DNA of 64,000 nucleotides from Hymenobacter cheonanensis (GTDB lineage: Bacteria; Bacteroidota; Bacteroidia; Cytophagales; Hymenobacteraceae), in the NCBI RefSeq assembly GCF_030581075.1, contig NZ_JAUQSW010000006.1, positions 186,001 through 250,000 of the forward strand. Direction: 5' to 3'. Made by a program: the position numbers and the translations under genes. The first letter of the stretch is position 1; each line of letters opens with the position of its first letter. This document shows, piece by piece, positions 1-9,968 of the stretch. A model generated the notes under the pieces. It did not search any database and had not been told where the DNA came from. It saw only the letters and a program-made list of their open reading frames with translations.

Positions 1-2136
1 CTGGCCCTGCCCGCTATCAGGCTGGCCCCCAGCCAGGCCACGGCCCTGAAGGAAGTAACCGTGACGGGCCGCAAGCCGCTCTACGAGCGCCGGGCCGACC
101 GCACCGTGGTAAATGTCGCCGACAGCCCGCTCGCATCGGGGGCCACCACGCTCGACGTGCTGGCGCGCTCGCCCGGCGTGAGCCTGAGCAGCAGCAACGA
201 GCTGAGCCTGCGCGGCCGCCAGGGCCTGCTGGTGGTTATCGACGGCAAGCGCACGCCCCTCACCGGCAGCGACCTGGCCGAGTACCTGCGCTCCCTGCCC
301 GCCGAGCAGCTGCAAAGCCTTGAACTGATAACCAACCCGCCCGCCAGCTACGATGCCCAGGGCGGCGCCGGCGTTATCGCCATCAACCTCAAAAAAGACC
401 AGCGCCTGGGCACCAACGGCACTGCCAACGCCAGCTACGGCTACAGCGAGCAGGGCAAGTTTACGGGCGGGCTGGCCCTCAACCACCGCCGCAAAAACCT
501 GAACCTGTACGGCAACTACGCCTACACCGACCGCCGCTACTTTGTGCGGATTGACCTTGACCGGCGCTTTGCGCCCACGCCCGCGCTGCCGGCCGGCGGC
601 ACGGTGCTGGCCAACGACCAGCACTCGCACCTGCGCTCGCACGCGGGCAAGGTGGGCCTCGACCTCAACCTCACCAAGCGCACGCTGCTGGGTGCGTCGG
701 CCTCCGTGCTGGCTAGCCAGACGAATAATAACATTGCCAACCAGACGGTAGTAGTTGACGAGCAGGGCGCGCCCACCGACCGCTACCACGCCCGCACCGT
801 GCAGGACATCAGCCGGCCCAGCGGCAGCGCCAACCTCAACCTGCGCCACGCCTTTGCCGACTCGGCCGCCGCGGCCACGCTCACGGCCGATGCCGACTAT
901 GCCCGCTACCACCTCACGCGCCTGCTCGACCAGGATGTGTATTTCGATACCTCGGGCCAGCCCGGCAGCCTGCTCAGCGGCGACCAGCGCAGCACGCTCA
1001 GCATTGGGGCGGCGAAGGTCGATTTCAGCCAGCCGCTGCCCCACCGCACCCGCCTCGACGTGGGCGCCAAAGCCACCCGCGTGGTGTCGGACAATGACGT
1101 GGCCTTCACCAGCACGGTGAATGGCGTGACCTCGCCGCGGCCCGACATCTCCAGCCAGTTCAGCTACCACGAAAACGTAAACGCGGCCTACGCCAGCCTG
1201 CGCGGCGCCCTGCCCCGCACCACCCTGCAAGCCGGCCTGCGCGCCGAGCAAACCAACACCCTGGCCGAGCAGGCCGGAATTACGCTGCGCGAGCAGCATT
1301 ATTTACAATTGTTTCCGAGCGCGCTCGTCGAGCGCACGCTTAGCGAGCGGCACACGCTGGCCCTGGCCCTGGCCCGGCGCATCGACCGCCCCAGCTACGC
1401 GCAGATAAACCCCTTGCGCACTTACATCGACGCCACATCGTACCTCGCCGGCAATCCTAACCTGGTGGCTTCCACGAGCTACAACTTCGAGCTGACCCAT
1501 ACCTACCGCCAGAAGTTCAGCACCGGGCTAGCCTACTCGCGCACCGATTTGCCAATTGTAAACGTGGTGCAGCCCGCCCCTGATGGCGGCCGGCTCGTGG
1601 TAAGCCAGAACGTAAACCTGCGCACCCGGCACTTCTATACGCTCACCCTCACGGCGCCGCTGACCCTCACCAAGTGGTGGGCGCTCTACGCCAACGCCCT
1701 GGTGTACTACAACCGCTACGTGGGCGAGCTTAACGGCACCGACCTCGACCGCGGCCGGGTGGCCTGCAACCTCACCGCCAACAATAGCTTTACGCTGCCC
1801 AAGGGCTGGTCGGCCGAACTCAACGGCTTCTACGAGTCGCGCGAGGTCTACGGCTTTCAGGTCATTCAGGCGCGCGGCCAGGTGACGGCGGGCGTGCAAA
1901 AAAGCCTGTGGAACAAGCAGGGCACGTTTCGCCTGAACGTGGCCGATATCTTCTACACTACGCCCAACCGCGTCACCTCCACCTACGATAATTTCACCGA
2001 AGCCTACTACTCGCGCCTCGATACGCGCATTGTCACGGCGGCCCTCACCTACCGCTTCGGCAACAGCAAGGTGGCCGCCGCCCGCCGCCGCGCCGCCGGC
2101 GCCGATGAGGAGCTGCGCCGTGCCGCCGGCCAATAG
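1..2136 (+). CDS. TonB-dependent receptor-like outer-membrane beta-barrel protein (5' partial)
   Basis: The reading frame is open from the first base, so the gene starts upstream of the window; a GTG at 61 is an internal codon. The first visible residues (LKEVTVTGRK) are the usual junction between an N-terminal carboxypeptidase-like domain and the plug domain. The plug follows (VNVADSPLASGATTLDVLARSPGV, VVIDGKRTPL, LELITNPPASYDAQGGAGVI), then a long barrel with alternating aromatic strands up to about residue 690. This matches the Bacteroidota outer-membrane beta-barrel family related to TonB-dependent receptors. The substrate cannot be read from the sequence. The C-terminus ends in a basic, Ala/Arg-rich tail after the last strand (AALTYRFG), unlike the usual terminal aromatic residue. 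A strong hairpin terminator follows the stop. Confidence 0.88.
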   Translation: MALPAIRLAPSQATALKEVTVTGRKPLYERRADRTVVNVADSPLASGATTLDVLARSPGVSLSSSNELSLRGRQGLLVVIDGKRTPLTGSDLAEYLRSLPAEQLQSLELITNPPASYDAQGGAGVIAINLKKDQRLGTNGTANASYGYSEQGKFTGGLALNHRRKNLNLYGNYAYTDRRYFVRIDLDRRFAPTPALPAGGTVLANDQHSHLRSHAGKVGLDLNLTKRTLLGASASVLASQTNNNIANQTVVVDEQGAPTDRYHARTVQDISRPSGSANLNLRHAFADSAAAATLTADADYARYHLTRLLDQDVYFDTSGQPGSLLSGDQRSTLSIGAAKVDFSQPLPHRTRLDVGAKATRVVSDNDVAFTSTVNGVTSPRPDISSQFSYHENVNAAYASLRGALPRTTLQAGLRAEQTNTLAEQAGITLREQHYLQLFPSALVERTLSERHTLALALARRIDRPSYAQINPLRTYIDATSYLAGNPNLVASTSYNFELTHTYRQKFSTGLAYSRTDLPIVNVVQPAPDGGRLVVSQNVNLRTRHFYTLTLTAPLTLTKWWALYANALVYYNRYVGELNGTDLDRGRVACNLTANNSFTLPKGWSAELNGFYESREVYGFQVIQARGQVTAGVQKSLWNKQGTFRLNVADIFYTTPNRVTSTYDNFTEAYYSRLDTRIVTAALTYRFGNSKVAAARRRAAGADEELRRAAGQ

Positions 2137-2180
2137 GCCGGGCTAGCCCGTGCACTGGCGCGGGCCGGGCGGCCTGGCAA

Positions 2181-2227
2181 AAAGCCCCGCCGGGCGCGGC
2201 CCATTGCTAGGCCGCCCGGCGGGGCTT
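2181..2227. terminator. Bidirectional rho-independent terminator
   Basis: A 15-bp GC-rich stem (2181-2195 pairs with 2213-2227) is flanked by A-rich and T-rich ends. It lies between the convergent outer-membrane protein gene and the four-helix-bundle gene, so it can stop transcription from both sides. Confidence 0.8.
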
Positions 2228-2247
2228 TTCGGCTACCAGGGCAGCTA

Positions 2248-2985
2248 CTACGCGGTTTGCGCGGTCAGCTCCTTCAGCTTTTTATAGGTTTTCTTCGATT
2301 CGGCATACTGCTTTTCTACCGCCTCGCGCAGGTTGCCCTTGAGGGCTTTGCGGCGCAGGGCTTTTTTGTAGGCTTTAATGGCCCACTGTTCGCCATACAC
2401 GTTGGCGGCCAGGATGGCTTTTTCGTCGCGGGCCGTTACGAGGGCCTGGGCGTCCATCAGCTTGCGGTACAGCTTGCCTTTGAGGGTAGTGCCGGTTTCG
2501 CGCTCGCCACCCTTCTTGGTCAGGTAGTCGTTGAGGGTTTTAGAAAAATCCTGGCTTTGGCCCACCAGCTTCTGGTAGTAGCTTTTCAGGTGCGCGTCCT
2601 TGGTTTCGGCCACGGCCCGCTTATAACCCTCAATGCGGTCATTTACAAAGAGTAGTAAGCGCTCGAGCGCAGCTTTGGCGCGCTTGGCTTTACCTTTTTT
2701 CTTCGGAGCTACCAGGTAGGCCAGGCCCGCGGCCAGCAGCGCGCCGCCCACTACTTTCTGGGTGGTCGTCAGCTTGTTATAGGCACCCACAGTTTTATCG
2801 GTGGCATCCTTTACCGAGTCGGGCACGTGGCCGAGCAGGTCTTTGCTTTTCTCGGCAGCCTCGTCGTAGAGGCTTTTGGCCTTGTCGGCGGCCGTGCCGT
2901 ACAGGTCTTTAGCCTTGTCGGCGGTTTCAGTATAGAGGTCCTTGGCCTTGTCGGCGGCGTCGGAAATAGGTTCGGGCAAGTTCAT
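2248..2985 (-). CDS. PA2169-type four-helix-bundle protein with LEA-like repeats
   Basis: 245 residues from the ATG at 2985; an upstream in-frame start at 3054 adds a low-complexity leader and is less likely. Residues 11-54 are four 11-residue units (ADKAKDLYTET, ADKAKDLYGTA, ADKAKSLYDEA, AEKSKDLLGHV), the periodicity of LEA group 3 amphipathic helices. A hydrophobic segment with GGALLAAGLAYL at about 78-93 is followed by a lysine-rich stop (PKKKGKAKRAK). The rest resembles the DUF2383 ferritin-like four-helix bundle of PA2169-family proteins. The role is unknown; an envelope-stress or desiccation function would fit the repeats but is inference. The next minus-strand gene shares the GALLAAG segment. 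Confidence 0.75.
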   Translation of the reverse strand: MNLPEPISDAADKAKDLYTETADKAKDLYGTAADKAKSLYDEAAEKSKDLLGHVPDSVKDATDKTVGAYNKLTTTQKVVGGALLAAGLAYLVAPKKKGKAKRAKAALERLLLFVNDRIEGYKRAVAETKDAHLKSYYQKLVGQSQDFSKTLNDYLTKKGGERETGTTLKGKLYRKLMDAQALVTARDEKAILAANVYGEQWAIKAYKKALRRKALKGNLREAVEKQYAESKKTYKKLKELTAQTA

Positions 2986-3217
2986 CGGGTTAGAAGTCTG
3001 AGGGTGTAAACACGCTGTTTTACGGCAAGCCGGCGGCTGGCGTTGGCTAACCACCGGGTTTTTAGCAACTCTTCCTATCTCTTCATCCTCAATAAATTGC
3101 CCCAGGCAGTTTAAAAGGCAGCATAGTCTTCACTACCTGCCATTTGCGGCCGGCAAGCCGACAGAAACCCGGCATATAGCCCCCGCAGTTTCTTCCCCCT
3201 GAAAGCGCGGATAAAAA

Positions 3218-3261
3218 AGCCCCGCCGGGCGCGCCCGGTGGTTGGCGCGCTCGGCGGGGCT
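3218..3261 (-). terminator. Rho-independent terminator of the 64-residue gene
   Basis: An 18-nt arm at 3218-3235 pairs with 3244-3261 with few mismatches. The A-run at 3212-3217 reads as a U-tract on the minus strand. The core is nearly the same as that of the hairpin at 2181-2227. Confidence 0.75.
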
Positions 3262-3283
3262 CGTGGCTAGGGGCCGGCTAAGG

Positions 3284-3478
3284 CTAGTTGTTGCCGATGG
3301 CCGCCTGCTTGCCTTTGCTGCGCTTGTAGAGGTAAGCCGCGCCAGCGGCCAGCAGCGCGCCGCTCAGCAGCTTGTGCGACGACTTAAGGCCGCTCGTGGT
3401 GCCGTCTTCATTGGTTCTGCTGCCGAAGAGGCCGGCAATTAGGCCCCCTAGGGTGCCGCTGGGCTGATTATCGCTCAT
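3284..3478 (-). CDS. Small single-pass membrane protein, unknown function
   Basis: 64 residues starting at ATG 3478. The N-terminal half is Gly/Ser-rich (GGLIAGLFGSRTNEDGTTSG). Residues 37-51 form one hydrophobic helix (LLSGALLAAGAAYLY) followed by a basic stop (KRSKGK), so the C-terminus is short and probably cytoplasmic. The helix is nearly the same as that of the four-helix-bundle protein encoded at 2248-2985, which suggests a shared membrane module. It has its own terminator downstream and lies 57 bp from holA on the same strand. No function can be assigned. Confidence 0.65.
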   Translation of the reverse strand: MSDNQPSGTLGGLIAGLFGSRTNEDGTTSGLKSSHKLLSGALLAAGAAYLYKRSKGKQAAIGNN

Positions 3479-3535
3479 GAGTGAAAGGTCGGTTAGGGTG
3501 AATACCGGCTTTTTACGGGGCTGGCCCCGGCCGCG

Positions 3536-4597
3536 TTACCCCACCGCCGCCACCGGCACCGGGTGCAGTATCAGCCACACCAGCTCGCGCAGAATTTCGC
3601 CCTCGTCCATGCTGCCGCTTTCAATGCCCTTGCTCTGCGCATCGGCCCGGCGAATGAGGTGAATAAGGTCAATCGTGCGCTCGGGGCTGAACTGGCGCTG
3701 GGCCAGCTGATACTCCTTCTGGGCAAACTTATTGATGCCCAGCTTTTGTAAGTCGGCATCCGAAGGGTTGTTGCCCGCCTGGTGCAGGGCTAGCAGCCGG
3801 GTGAAGAAGTTGAAGAGCAGCGTCAGGTTGGGGATGAGCGGGTTGGCTTTAGGGTTGGCAGCAAAGTGCGTGAGAATCCGGTTGGCCTTCAGCACGTCGC
3901 GCTGCACCAGGGCCCGCTGCAATTCAAAAATGTTGTATTCCTTGCTGATGCCCACCAGGCGCTGCACCAGGTCTTCGTCGATGGCCTGGCCGGCCTTCAC
4001 GTTGAGCAGCAGCTTATTCACTTCATTGGCCAGGCGGCTCAGGTCGGCGCCGATGTACTCGGCCAGCAGGGCCGTGGCGCCGGGGGTTATTTGGTGCTTG
4101 CGCCCGCGCACGTAGCCCGTCAGCCACTGCGGTATCTGGTTGTCGTAGAGCTTCTTGCTCGTCATCAGGGCCACGCCGGGCGCGTCTTTGCCAGCCAGCA
4201 GCTTGCCCAGTTTCTTGCGCGAGTCGAGGGTTTTGTACTTATAGCACAGCACCAGCACGGTACTGGCGAGCGGGTTTTTGAGGTAGGCTTCGAGAAATGG
4301 CCAGGCCTTTTCGCTTTCTAAATCGGCCACGGCCTGCGCCTCCTTCACGATAACCACCGAGTAGTCGCTCATCATCGGGAAGCGCTTGGCCTGGCCCAGA
4401 ATGCCCGCCGCGTCGGTATCCTTGCCATACAGCACCGTTTGGTTGAAGCTTCGCTCGCCTTCGGGCAGCACTGAGGCTTCGAGCGCGTCGGCCACGGTAT
4501 CAATAAAATACGGCTCCTCGCCCTGCAAAAAATACACCGGCTGAAACTGCCGCTGCTGCACGTGCTTAAGGATGTCGTCGGGGGTTAAAACTGGCAT
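3536..4597 (-). CDS. holA: DNA polymerase III subunit delta
   Basis: 353 residues, a normal length for HolA, which with the tau/gamma and delta' subunits opens the beta sliding clamp and loads it onto DNA. The N-terminus (FQPVYFLQGEEPYFIDTVADAL) is the typical degenerate nucleotide-binding start of the family, followed by QAKRFPMMSDYSVVIVKEAQ and, in the middle domain, LLAEYIGADLSRLANEVNKL, a signature stretch of HolA. The C-terminal collar domain is rich in QLAQRQFSPERT-type helices. The ATG at 4597 is clear and no upstream extension is needed. The gene stands alone, divergent from tyrS. Confidence 0.93.
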   Translation of the reverse strand: MPVLTPDDILKHVQQRQFQPVYFLQGEEPYFIDTVADALEASVLPEGERSFNQTVLYGKDTDAAGILGQAKRFPMMSDYSVVIVKEAQAVADLESEKAWPFLEAYLKNPLASTVLVLCYKYKTLDSRKKLGKLLAGKDAPGVALMTSKKLYDNQIPQWLTGYVRGRKHQITPGATALLAEYIGADLSRLANEVNKLLLNVKAGQAIDEDLVQRLVGISKEYNIFELQRALVQRDVLKANRILTHFAANPKANPLIPNLTLLFNFFTRLLALHQAGNNPSDADLQKLGINKFAQKEYQLAQRQFSPERTIDLIHLIRRADAQSKGIESGSMDEGEILRELVWLILHPVPVAAVG

Positions 4598-4703
4598 AGT
4601 AAGGTGCGGGGCTAGCCCCCGCCCGGCAGTAAACAGCGCTTGGCTAACGAAACAAACGCCTGGGCGGGGGCCGGCCCCGCACCCTACAAAGCTACCGCCC
4701 GGC

Positions 4704-4711
4704 TACCTTTG
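4704..4711 (+). promoter_or_regulatory. TAnnTTTG promoter element for tyrS
   Basis: TACCTTTG matches the Bacteroidota -7 element. It lies 42 nt before the ATG at 4754, which supports that start over the TTG at 4640. Confidence 0.6.
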
Positions 4712-4753
4712 CCCACTGTTTTAGGGCGGCTTTATGCCGCCGTGCTTTTGCGT

Positions 4754-6085
4754 ATGTCTTCTGAAATCAACTCTTCGTCCTCTCCTACCGATTTGCTGGC
4801 CGAGCTGAAATGGCGTGGCATGTACCACGATGCCATGCCCGGCACCGCCGAGCACCTGGCCGGCGCCGCGCCCGTGTCGGGCTACATCGGCTTCGACCCC
4901 ACGGCGGCCTCGCTGCACATCGGCAACCTGGCTACCATCATGCTGCTGGTGCACTTGCAGCGCGCCGGCCACCGCCCGGTGGCGCTGGTGGGCGGCGCCA
5001 CCGGCATGATTGGCGACCCTAGCGGCAAGAGCGCCGAGCGCAACCTGCTCGACGAAACCACCCTGCGCGCCAACCAGGCTGGCATCCGGGCGCAGCTCGA
5101 AAAATTTCTGGAGTTCAACGACTCGCCCACCGGCGCGGTGCTCGTTAATAATTACGACTGGTTCAAGGACTTCAGCTTCCTGGGCTTTCTGCGCGATGTA
5201 GGCAAGCACCTGACGGTGAACTACATGATGGCCAAGGACTCGGTGAAGCGCCGCATCGGCGGCAACGAGGACAGCGGCACCGAGGGCATCAGCTACACCG
5301 AGTTCAGCTACCAGCTCTTGCAGGGCTACGACTTTTTTCACCTCTACCAAAACCTGGGCTGCACCCTGCAAATGGGCGCTAGCGACCAGTGGGGCAACAT
5401 CACAACGGGCACCGAGCTTATCCGCCGCCTTACCGATGGCCAGGGCAAAGCCTACGCCCTCACCGGCCAGCTCATCACCAAGGCCGACGGCACCAAGTAC
5501 GGCAAGAGCGAAACCGGCACCGTGTGGCTCGACCCGGCCCTGACCTCGCCCTACCAGTTTTACCAGTTTTTCCTTAATAGCAAGGATGAGGACGCCCCGC
5601 GCCTTATCCGGGTGTTTACCCTGCTGAGCCAGCCCGCAATCGAGGCCCTCGAAGCTGAGCACGCCCAAGCCCCGCACCTGCGCACGCTGCAAAAGGCGCT
5701 GGCTAAGGAGGTTACCATCCGGGTGCACTCCGAGGCGGCCTACGAGGCAGCAGTGTCGGCGTCGCAGGTGCTGTTTGGCGGCGGCGACCTGGCCAGCCTC
5801 GACGAGGCTACGCTGCTCGATGTGTTTGCCGGCGTGCCGCACCTGCGCGTGCCCCGCGCCGAGGCGCTGGCCCAGCCGCTGGCCGTGCTGCTGAGCGAGG
5901 CTACCGACAAGAAAATTCTGCCCTCGCGTGGCGAGGCCCGCAAGCTGGTGCAAGCCAACGGCCTCAGCCTGAACGGCCAGAAAGCAACCTCAGCCGATAC
6001 GCCGGTGGCCGAGCTGCCCCTGCTGCTCGATAAGTATCTGGTGGTGAAGAAAGGCAAAAACTACTTCCTGGTCGAACTCAGCTAG
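4754..6085 (+). CDS. tyrS: Tyrosine--tRNA ligase
   Basis: 443 residues from ATG 4754. It attaches tyrosine to tRNA-Tyr in the cytoplasm. The class I signature is present as LHIGN within [13 protein letters not shown], the tyrosine pocket as [14 protein letters not shown] and [11 protein letters not shown], and the KMSKS equivalent as KYGKS in [13 protein letters not shown]. The C-terminal 65 residues ([20 protein letters not shown]) form an S4-like RNA-binding domain. An open frame continues upstream to a TTG at 4640, but the promoter element at 4704-4711 lies inside it, so the shorter start is preferred. A palindromic repeat and a terminator follow the stop. Confidence 0.96.
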   Translation: MSSEINSSSSPTDLLAELKWRGMYHDAMPGTAEHLAGAAPVSGYIGFDPTAASLHIGNLATIMLLVHLQRAGHRPVALVGGATGMIGDPSGKSAERNLLDETTLRANQAGIRAQLEKFLEFNDSPTGAVLVNNYDWFKDFSFLGFLRDVGKHLTVNYMMAKDSVKRRIGGNEDSGTEGISYTEFSYQLLQGYDFFHLYQNLGCTLQMGASDQWGNITTGTELIRRLTDGQGKAYALTGQLITKADGTKYGKSETGTVWLDPALTSPYQFYQFFLNSKDEDAPRLIRVFTLLSQPAIEALEAEHAQAPHLRTLQKALAKEVTIRVHSEAAYEAAVSASQVLFGGGDLASLDEATLLDVFAGVPHLRVPRAEALAQPLAVLLSEATDKKILPSRGEARKLVQANGLSLNGQKATSADTPVAELPLLLDKYLVVKKGKNYFLVELS

Positions 6086-6106
6086 AATCCACAGGTGGTA
6101 GTAAAG

Positions 6107-6213
6107 ACGTTGGTCATGCAGAGCGCAGCGAAGCATCTCGCGTGCTGACGTTAGCGACCGTTTGGTTTACTGCACTACGCGAGATGCTTCGCTACGCTCT
6201 GCATGACCAACGT
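6107..6213. repeat. Palindromic repeat element, copy 1
   Basis: Two 37-nt arms (6107-6143 and 6177-6213) are reverse complements with one mismatch around a 33-nt loop. The arm core GTCATGCAGAGC and GAAGCATCTCG is shared with copies at 14720-14820 and 60793-60899. No open frame lies in it. Confidence 0.85.
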
Positions 6214-6250
6214 TTAACTTACTACTTACAGAAGCCCAGGCTACCATACG

Positions 6251-6289
6251 CAAGAGCGCCCCGCTAGCTAGGCTAGCGGGGCGCTCTTG
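6251..6289. terminator. Hairpin terminator between tyrS and the H1-like gene
   Basis: A perfect 18-bp stem (6251-6268 with 6272-6289) has a 3-nt loop. It separates convergent genes, so it may serve both strands, although the flanking U-tracts are short. Confidence 0.7.
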
Positions 6290-6356
6290 TATTCAATAGT
6301 TCTTCCACAAAATCCGCGTGCTTGGAAAAACCCGCGTACTCCGTGGCTCAGACCAC

Positions 6357-6635
6357 CTATTTTTTCTTCGCAGCCGGAGCAGCTTTCTTGGCGGCGGCCG
6401 GAGCGGCTTTCTTAGCGGCCGGAGCGGCTTTGGCAGCCGGGGCAGCAGCCCCATCCTTCGACGAGTTCTTCATGTTCTGCACTTCCAGGCGGATGGCCTG
6501 GGCGTGGTTTTTCAGGTCCTGCATGCCCTTGCGCACGCGGGTGCCGGCGGCCGCATTGTTTTTGTCGTACGACTTTTCGAAGTCGTCTTCCAGCGAGTTG
6601 ATTAGGTCCTTGAGTTGGTTGAAAGGGTTAGCCAT
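6357..6635 (-). CDS. Histone H1-like DNA-associated protein
   Basis: 92 residues. The first 55 or so residues (MANPFNQLKDLINSLEDDFEKS, GTRVRKGMQDLKNHAQAIRLEV) form a predicted coiled helix typical of the short Bacteroidota histone H1/Hc1-like proteins. The tail from about residue 62 is built of Lys/Ala/Pro units (KAAPAAKKAAPAAAKK) like the C-terminal tail of eukaryotic H1 and chlamydial Hc1. It probably binds DNA non-specifically through the basic tail and compacts the nucleoid. Start at ATG 6635. A plus-strand frame through the same bases only mirrors the repetitive tail. The name rests on tail composition and length. Confidence 0.8.
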   Translation of the reverse strand: MANPFNQLKDLINSLEDDFEKSYDKNNAAAGTRVRKGMQDLKNHAQAIRLEVQNMKNSSKDGAAAPAAKAAPAAKKAAPAAAKKAAPAAKKK

Positions 6636-6833
6636 GAACGGTGGTTGGAAATTGGGTGAGAAAAAGGGGAATTGTGCTTACGCGGCCCTAATATACAGGC
6701 ACTTTCTACGCAGGCAAGTTTTCCAGGTTTTTTTCAAAACCGCATTTCTGGCCTCGCAGGGGCCTTTTTTCACTAAAAATGCTTTTTTAATGAAGATACT
6801 TCCCGCTAGCAGCCTTGGTATTGTACAAAAACA

Positions 6834-6868
6834 GGCGCGCCGGCTACCTTTGCAGGCAGCCGGCGCGC
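6834..6868 (-). terminator. Rho-independent terminator of the serine palmitoyltransferase gene
   Basis: An 11-bp GC stem (6835-6845 with 6858-6868) is followed on the minus strand by a T-rich tract (complement of 6824-6833). It lies 30 nt after the stop codon at 6898. Confidence 0.75.
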
Positions 6869-6897
6869 GGGTTGTAGGGCAGCTAGTGGCCAGTAAC

Positions 6898-8136
6898 TTA
6901 GGCAGTAGCCGACTGCTTGCTGTAGAGCCCTTTGTCGAGCTTAGTGGCGATGGCTTCGAAGGCCGTGATAGTCTGGGCCACGTCATCCAGCGTGTGCACG
7001 GCCGTGGGGATGAGGCGCAGCATAATTACGCCCTTGGGTACCACGGGGTAGACCACAATAGAGCAGAAAAGGCCGTGATTCTCACGCAAATCGAAGGTTA
7101 GGGCCGTAGCATCGGGGATTTGGCCGTTGAGGAACACCGGCGTAACCGGCGACTCGGTGGTACCGATATTAAAGCCTTTTTCGCGCAGGCCGCTTTGCAG
7201 GGCGCGCACGATGGTCCAGAGGTTTTCGCGGTATTCGGGGTGGTTGCGAATCAGCTCCAGGCGCTTGAGGGCGCCTATTACGAGCGGCATGGGCAGCGAT
7301 TTGGCGAAAATCTGGCTGCGCATGTTGTAGCGCAAATATTCAATCACGCCCTCCTGGCCGGCCACGAACGCGCCAATGCTGGCCATGCTCTTGGCGAAGG
7401 TGTAAAAAATCAGGTCTACGCCCTCCGTAACGCCCAAATGCTCGGCCGTGCCGGCCCCCGTGGGCCCTAGCGTACCGAAGCCGTGGGCATCATCGACGAA
7501 GATGCGGAAGTTGAATTTTTCCTTGAGTTTTACAATTTCGCGCAGCTTGCCGAGGTTGCCCGACATGCCAAACATGCCCTCGGTAATCACCAGAATACCA
7601 CCGCCGGTTTCGTCGGTGAGGCGCTTGGCGCGCTCCAATTGCTTTTCGAGGCTCTCGATGTCGTTGTGCGGAAATACGAAGCGCTTGCCCTGGTGCAGGC
7701 GCACGCCGTCGATGATGCAGGCGTGCGACTCGGCGTCGTACACGATGGCGTCGTGGCGGCTCACGAGGGCATCAATAATGCTGACCACACCCTGGTAGCC
7801 GAAGTTGAGCAGCAGCGCCGCAGGCTTGTGCACGAAGTCGGCCAGCTCGTTTTCGAGCTGCTCGTGCAGGGTCGAGTTGCCGCTCATGATGCGGGCGCCC
7901 ATGGGGTAGGCCATGCCGTACTCGGAAGCGCCGTCGATGTCGGCCTGCCGCACTTCGGGGTGGTTGGCCAGGCCCAGGTAATTATTCAGGCTCCAGGTGA
8001 GCACTTCCTTCCCGCGAAAAATCATGCGGGGCTTAATCTCGCCTTCGAGCTTGGGAAACGTGAAGTAGCCGTGGGCGTAGTGAGAGTGCGAGCCTAGTGG
8101 GCCCCGATTGGCCGAAACGCGGTCGAAAATATCCAC
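6898..8136 (-). CDS. spt: Serine palmitoyltransferase-like PLP enzyme (alpha-oxoamine synthase)
   Basis: 412 residues from GTG 8136 (VDIFDRVSANRGPLG). This soluble enzyme would condense serine with an acyl-CoA to give 3-ketosphinganine, the first step of the sphingolipid synthesis common in Bacteroidota. Visible family features are SLNNYLGLANHP, GYQGVVSIIDALV, the PLP-contact strand FVDDAHGFGTLG and the Schiff-base lysine in YTFAKSMASIGAF. The segment NMRSQIFAKSLPMP is typical of the Bacteroidota Spt group, whereas KBL or BioF would be the alternatives. The open frame runs to a TTG at 8199, but family proteins start at the MDIF/VDIF position. A TATCTTTG element lies 76 nt upstream and a terminator follows. 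Confidence 0.85.
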   Translation of the reverse strand: MDIFDRVSANRGPLGSHSHYAHGYFTFPKLEGEIKPRMIFRGKEVLTWSLNNYLGLANHPEVRQADIDGASEYGMAYPMGARIMSGNSTLHEQLENELADFVHKPAALLLNFGYQGVVSIIDALVSRHDAIVYDAESHACIIDGVRLHQGKRFVFPHNDIESLEKQLERAKRLTDETGGGILVITEGMFGMSGNLGKLREIVKLKEKFNFRIFVDDAHGFGTLGPTGAGTAEHLGVTEGVDLIFYTFAKSMASIGAFVAGQEGVIEYLRYNMRSQIFAKSLPMPLVIGALKRLELIRNHPEYRENLWTIVRALQSGLREKGFNIGTTESPVTPVFLNGQIPDATALTFDLRENHGLFCSIVVYPVVPKGVIMLRLIPTAVHTLDDVAQTITAFEAIATKLDKGLYSKQSATA

Positions 8137-8212
8137 TGAAAACTTGGGGGAATAAGTTGGGAGAGCAGGGCAAGCGAACCCGACCGGCTCGCGCAGCAAA
8201 ACTGTTAAACGG

Positions 8213-8220
8213 CAAAGATA
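8213..8220 (-). promoter_or_regulatory. TAnnTTTG promoter element for spt
   Basis: Reads TATCTTTG on the minus strand, 76 nt before the GTG at 8136. Confidence 0.5.
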
Positions 8221-8402
8221 GCCCGCGCTCAGCTTTTGTACATAATTTGGGCGTGGCGGCGGGCCAGCCAGCAGCTCTTTATTACCAAGGTAGCGGATTA
8301 AGGTTTTCTTTGTGCGGTAAAACGGCTGGCTTCGCCATTTCGGCCTGCCTCACCTGCCCTACTATAAACGGAGTGCCCCTCCGCTTTACAAGCCCACCCC
8401 GC

Positions 8403-9914
<1,512 letters not shown>

Positions 9915-9968
9915 ACTCTTGCTGTGCCATAATGCATAATGTTTGAAATCAAGTGAAGCTTTGTAATT

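Noticed and set aside
4721-5953. 410-residue open frame antisense to tyrS
   Set aside because: Shadow of tyrS with unlikely composition (His/Gln/Ala-rich) and no motif.
6845-6852. TACCTTTG on the plus strand
   Set aside because: It is in the loop of the spt terminator with no plus-strand gene downstream, so not counted as a promoter.
6322-7101. 259-residue plus-strand frame over the H1-like gene and beyond
   Set aside because: Its Ala-rich part mirrors the Lys/Ala/Pro repeats of the minus-strand H1-like gene and the rest crosses the spt terminator.
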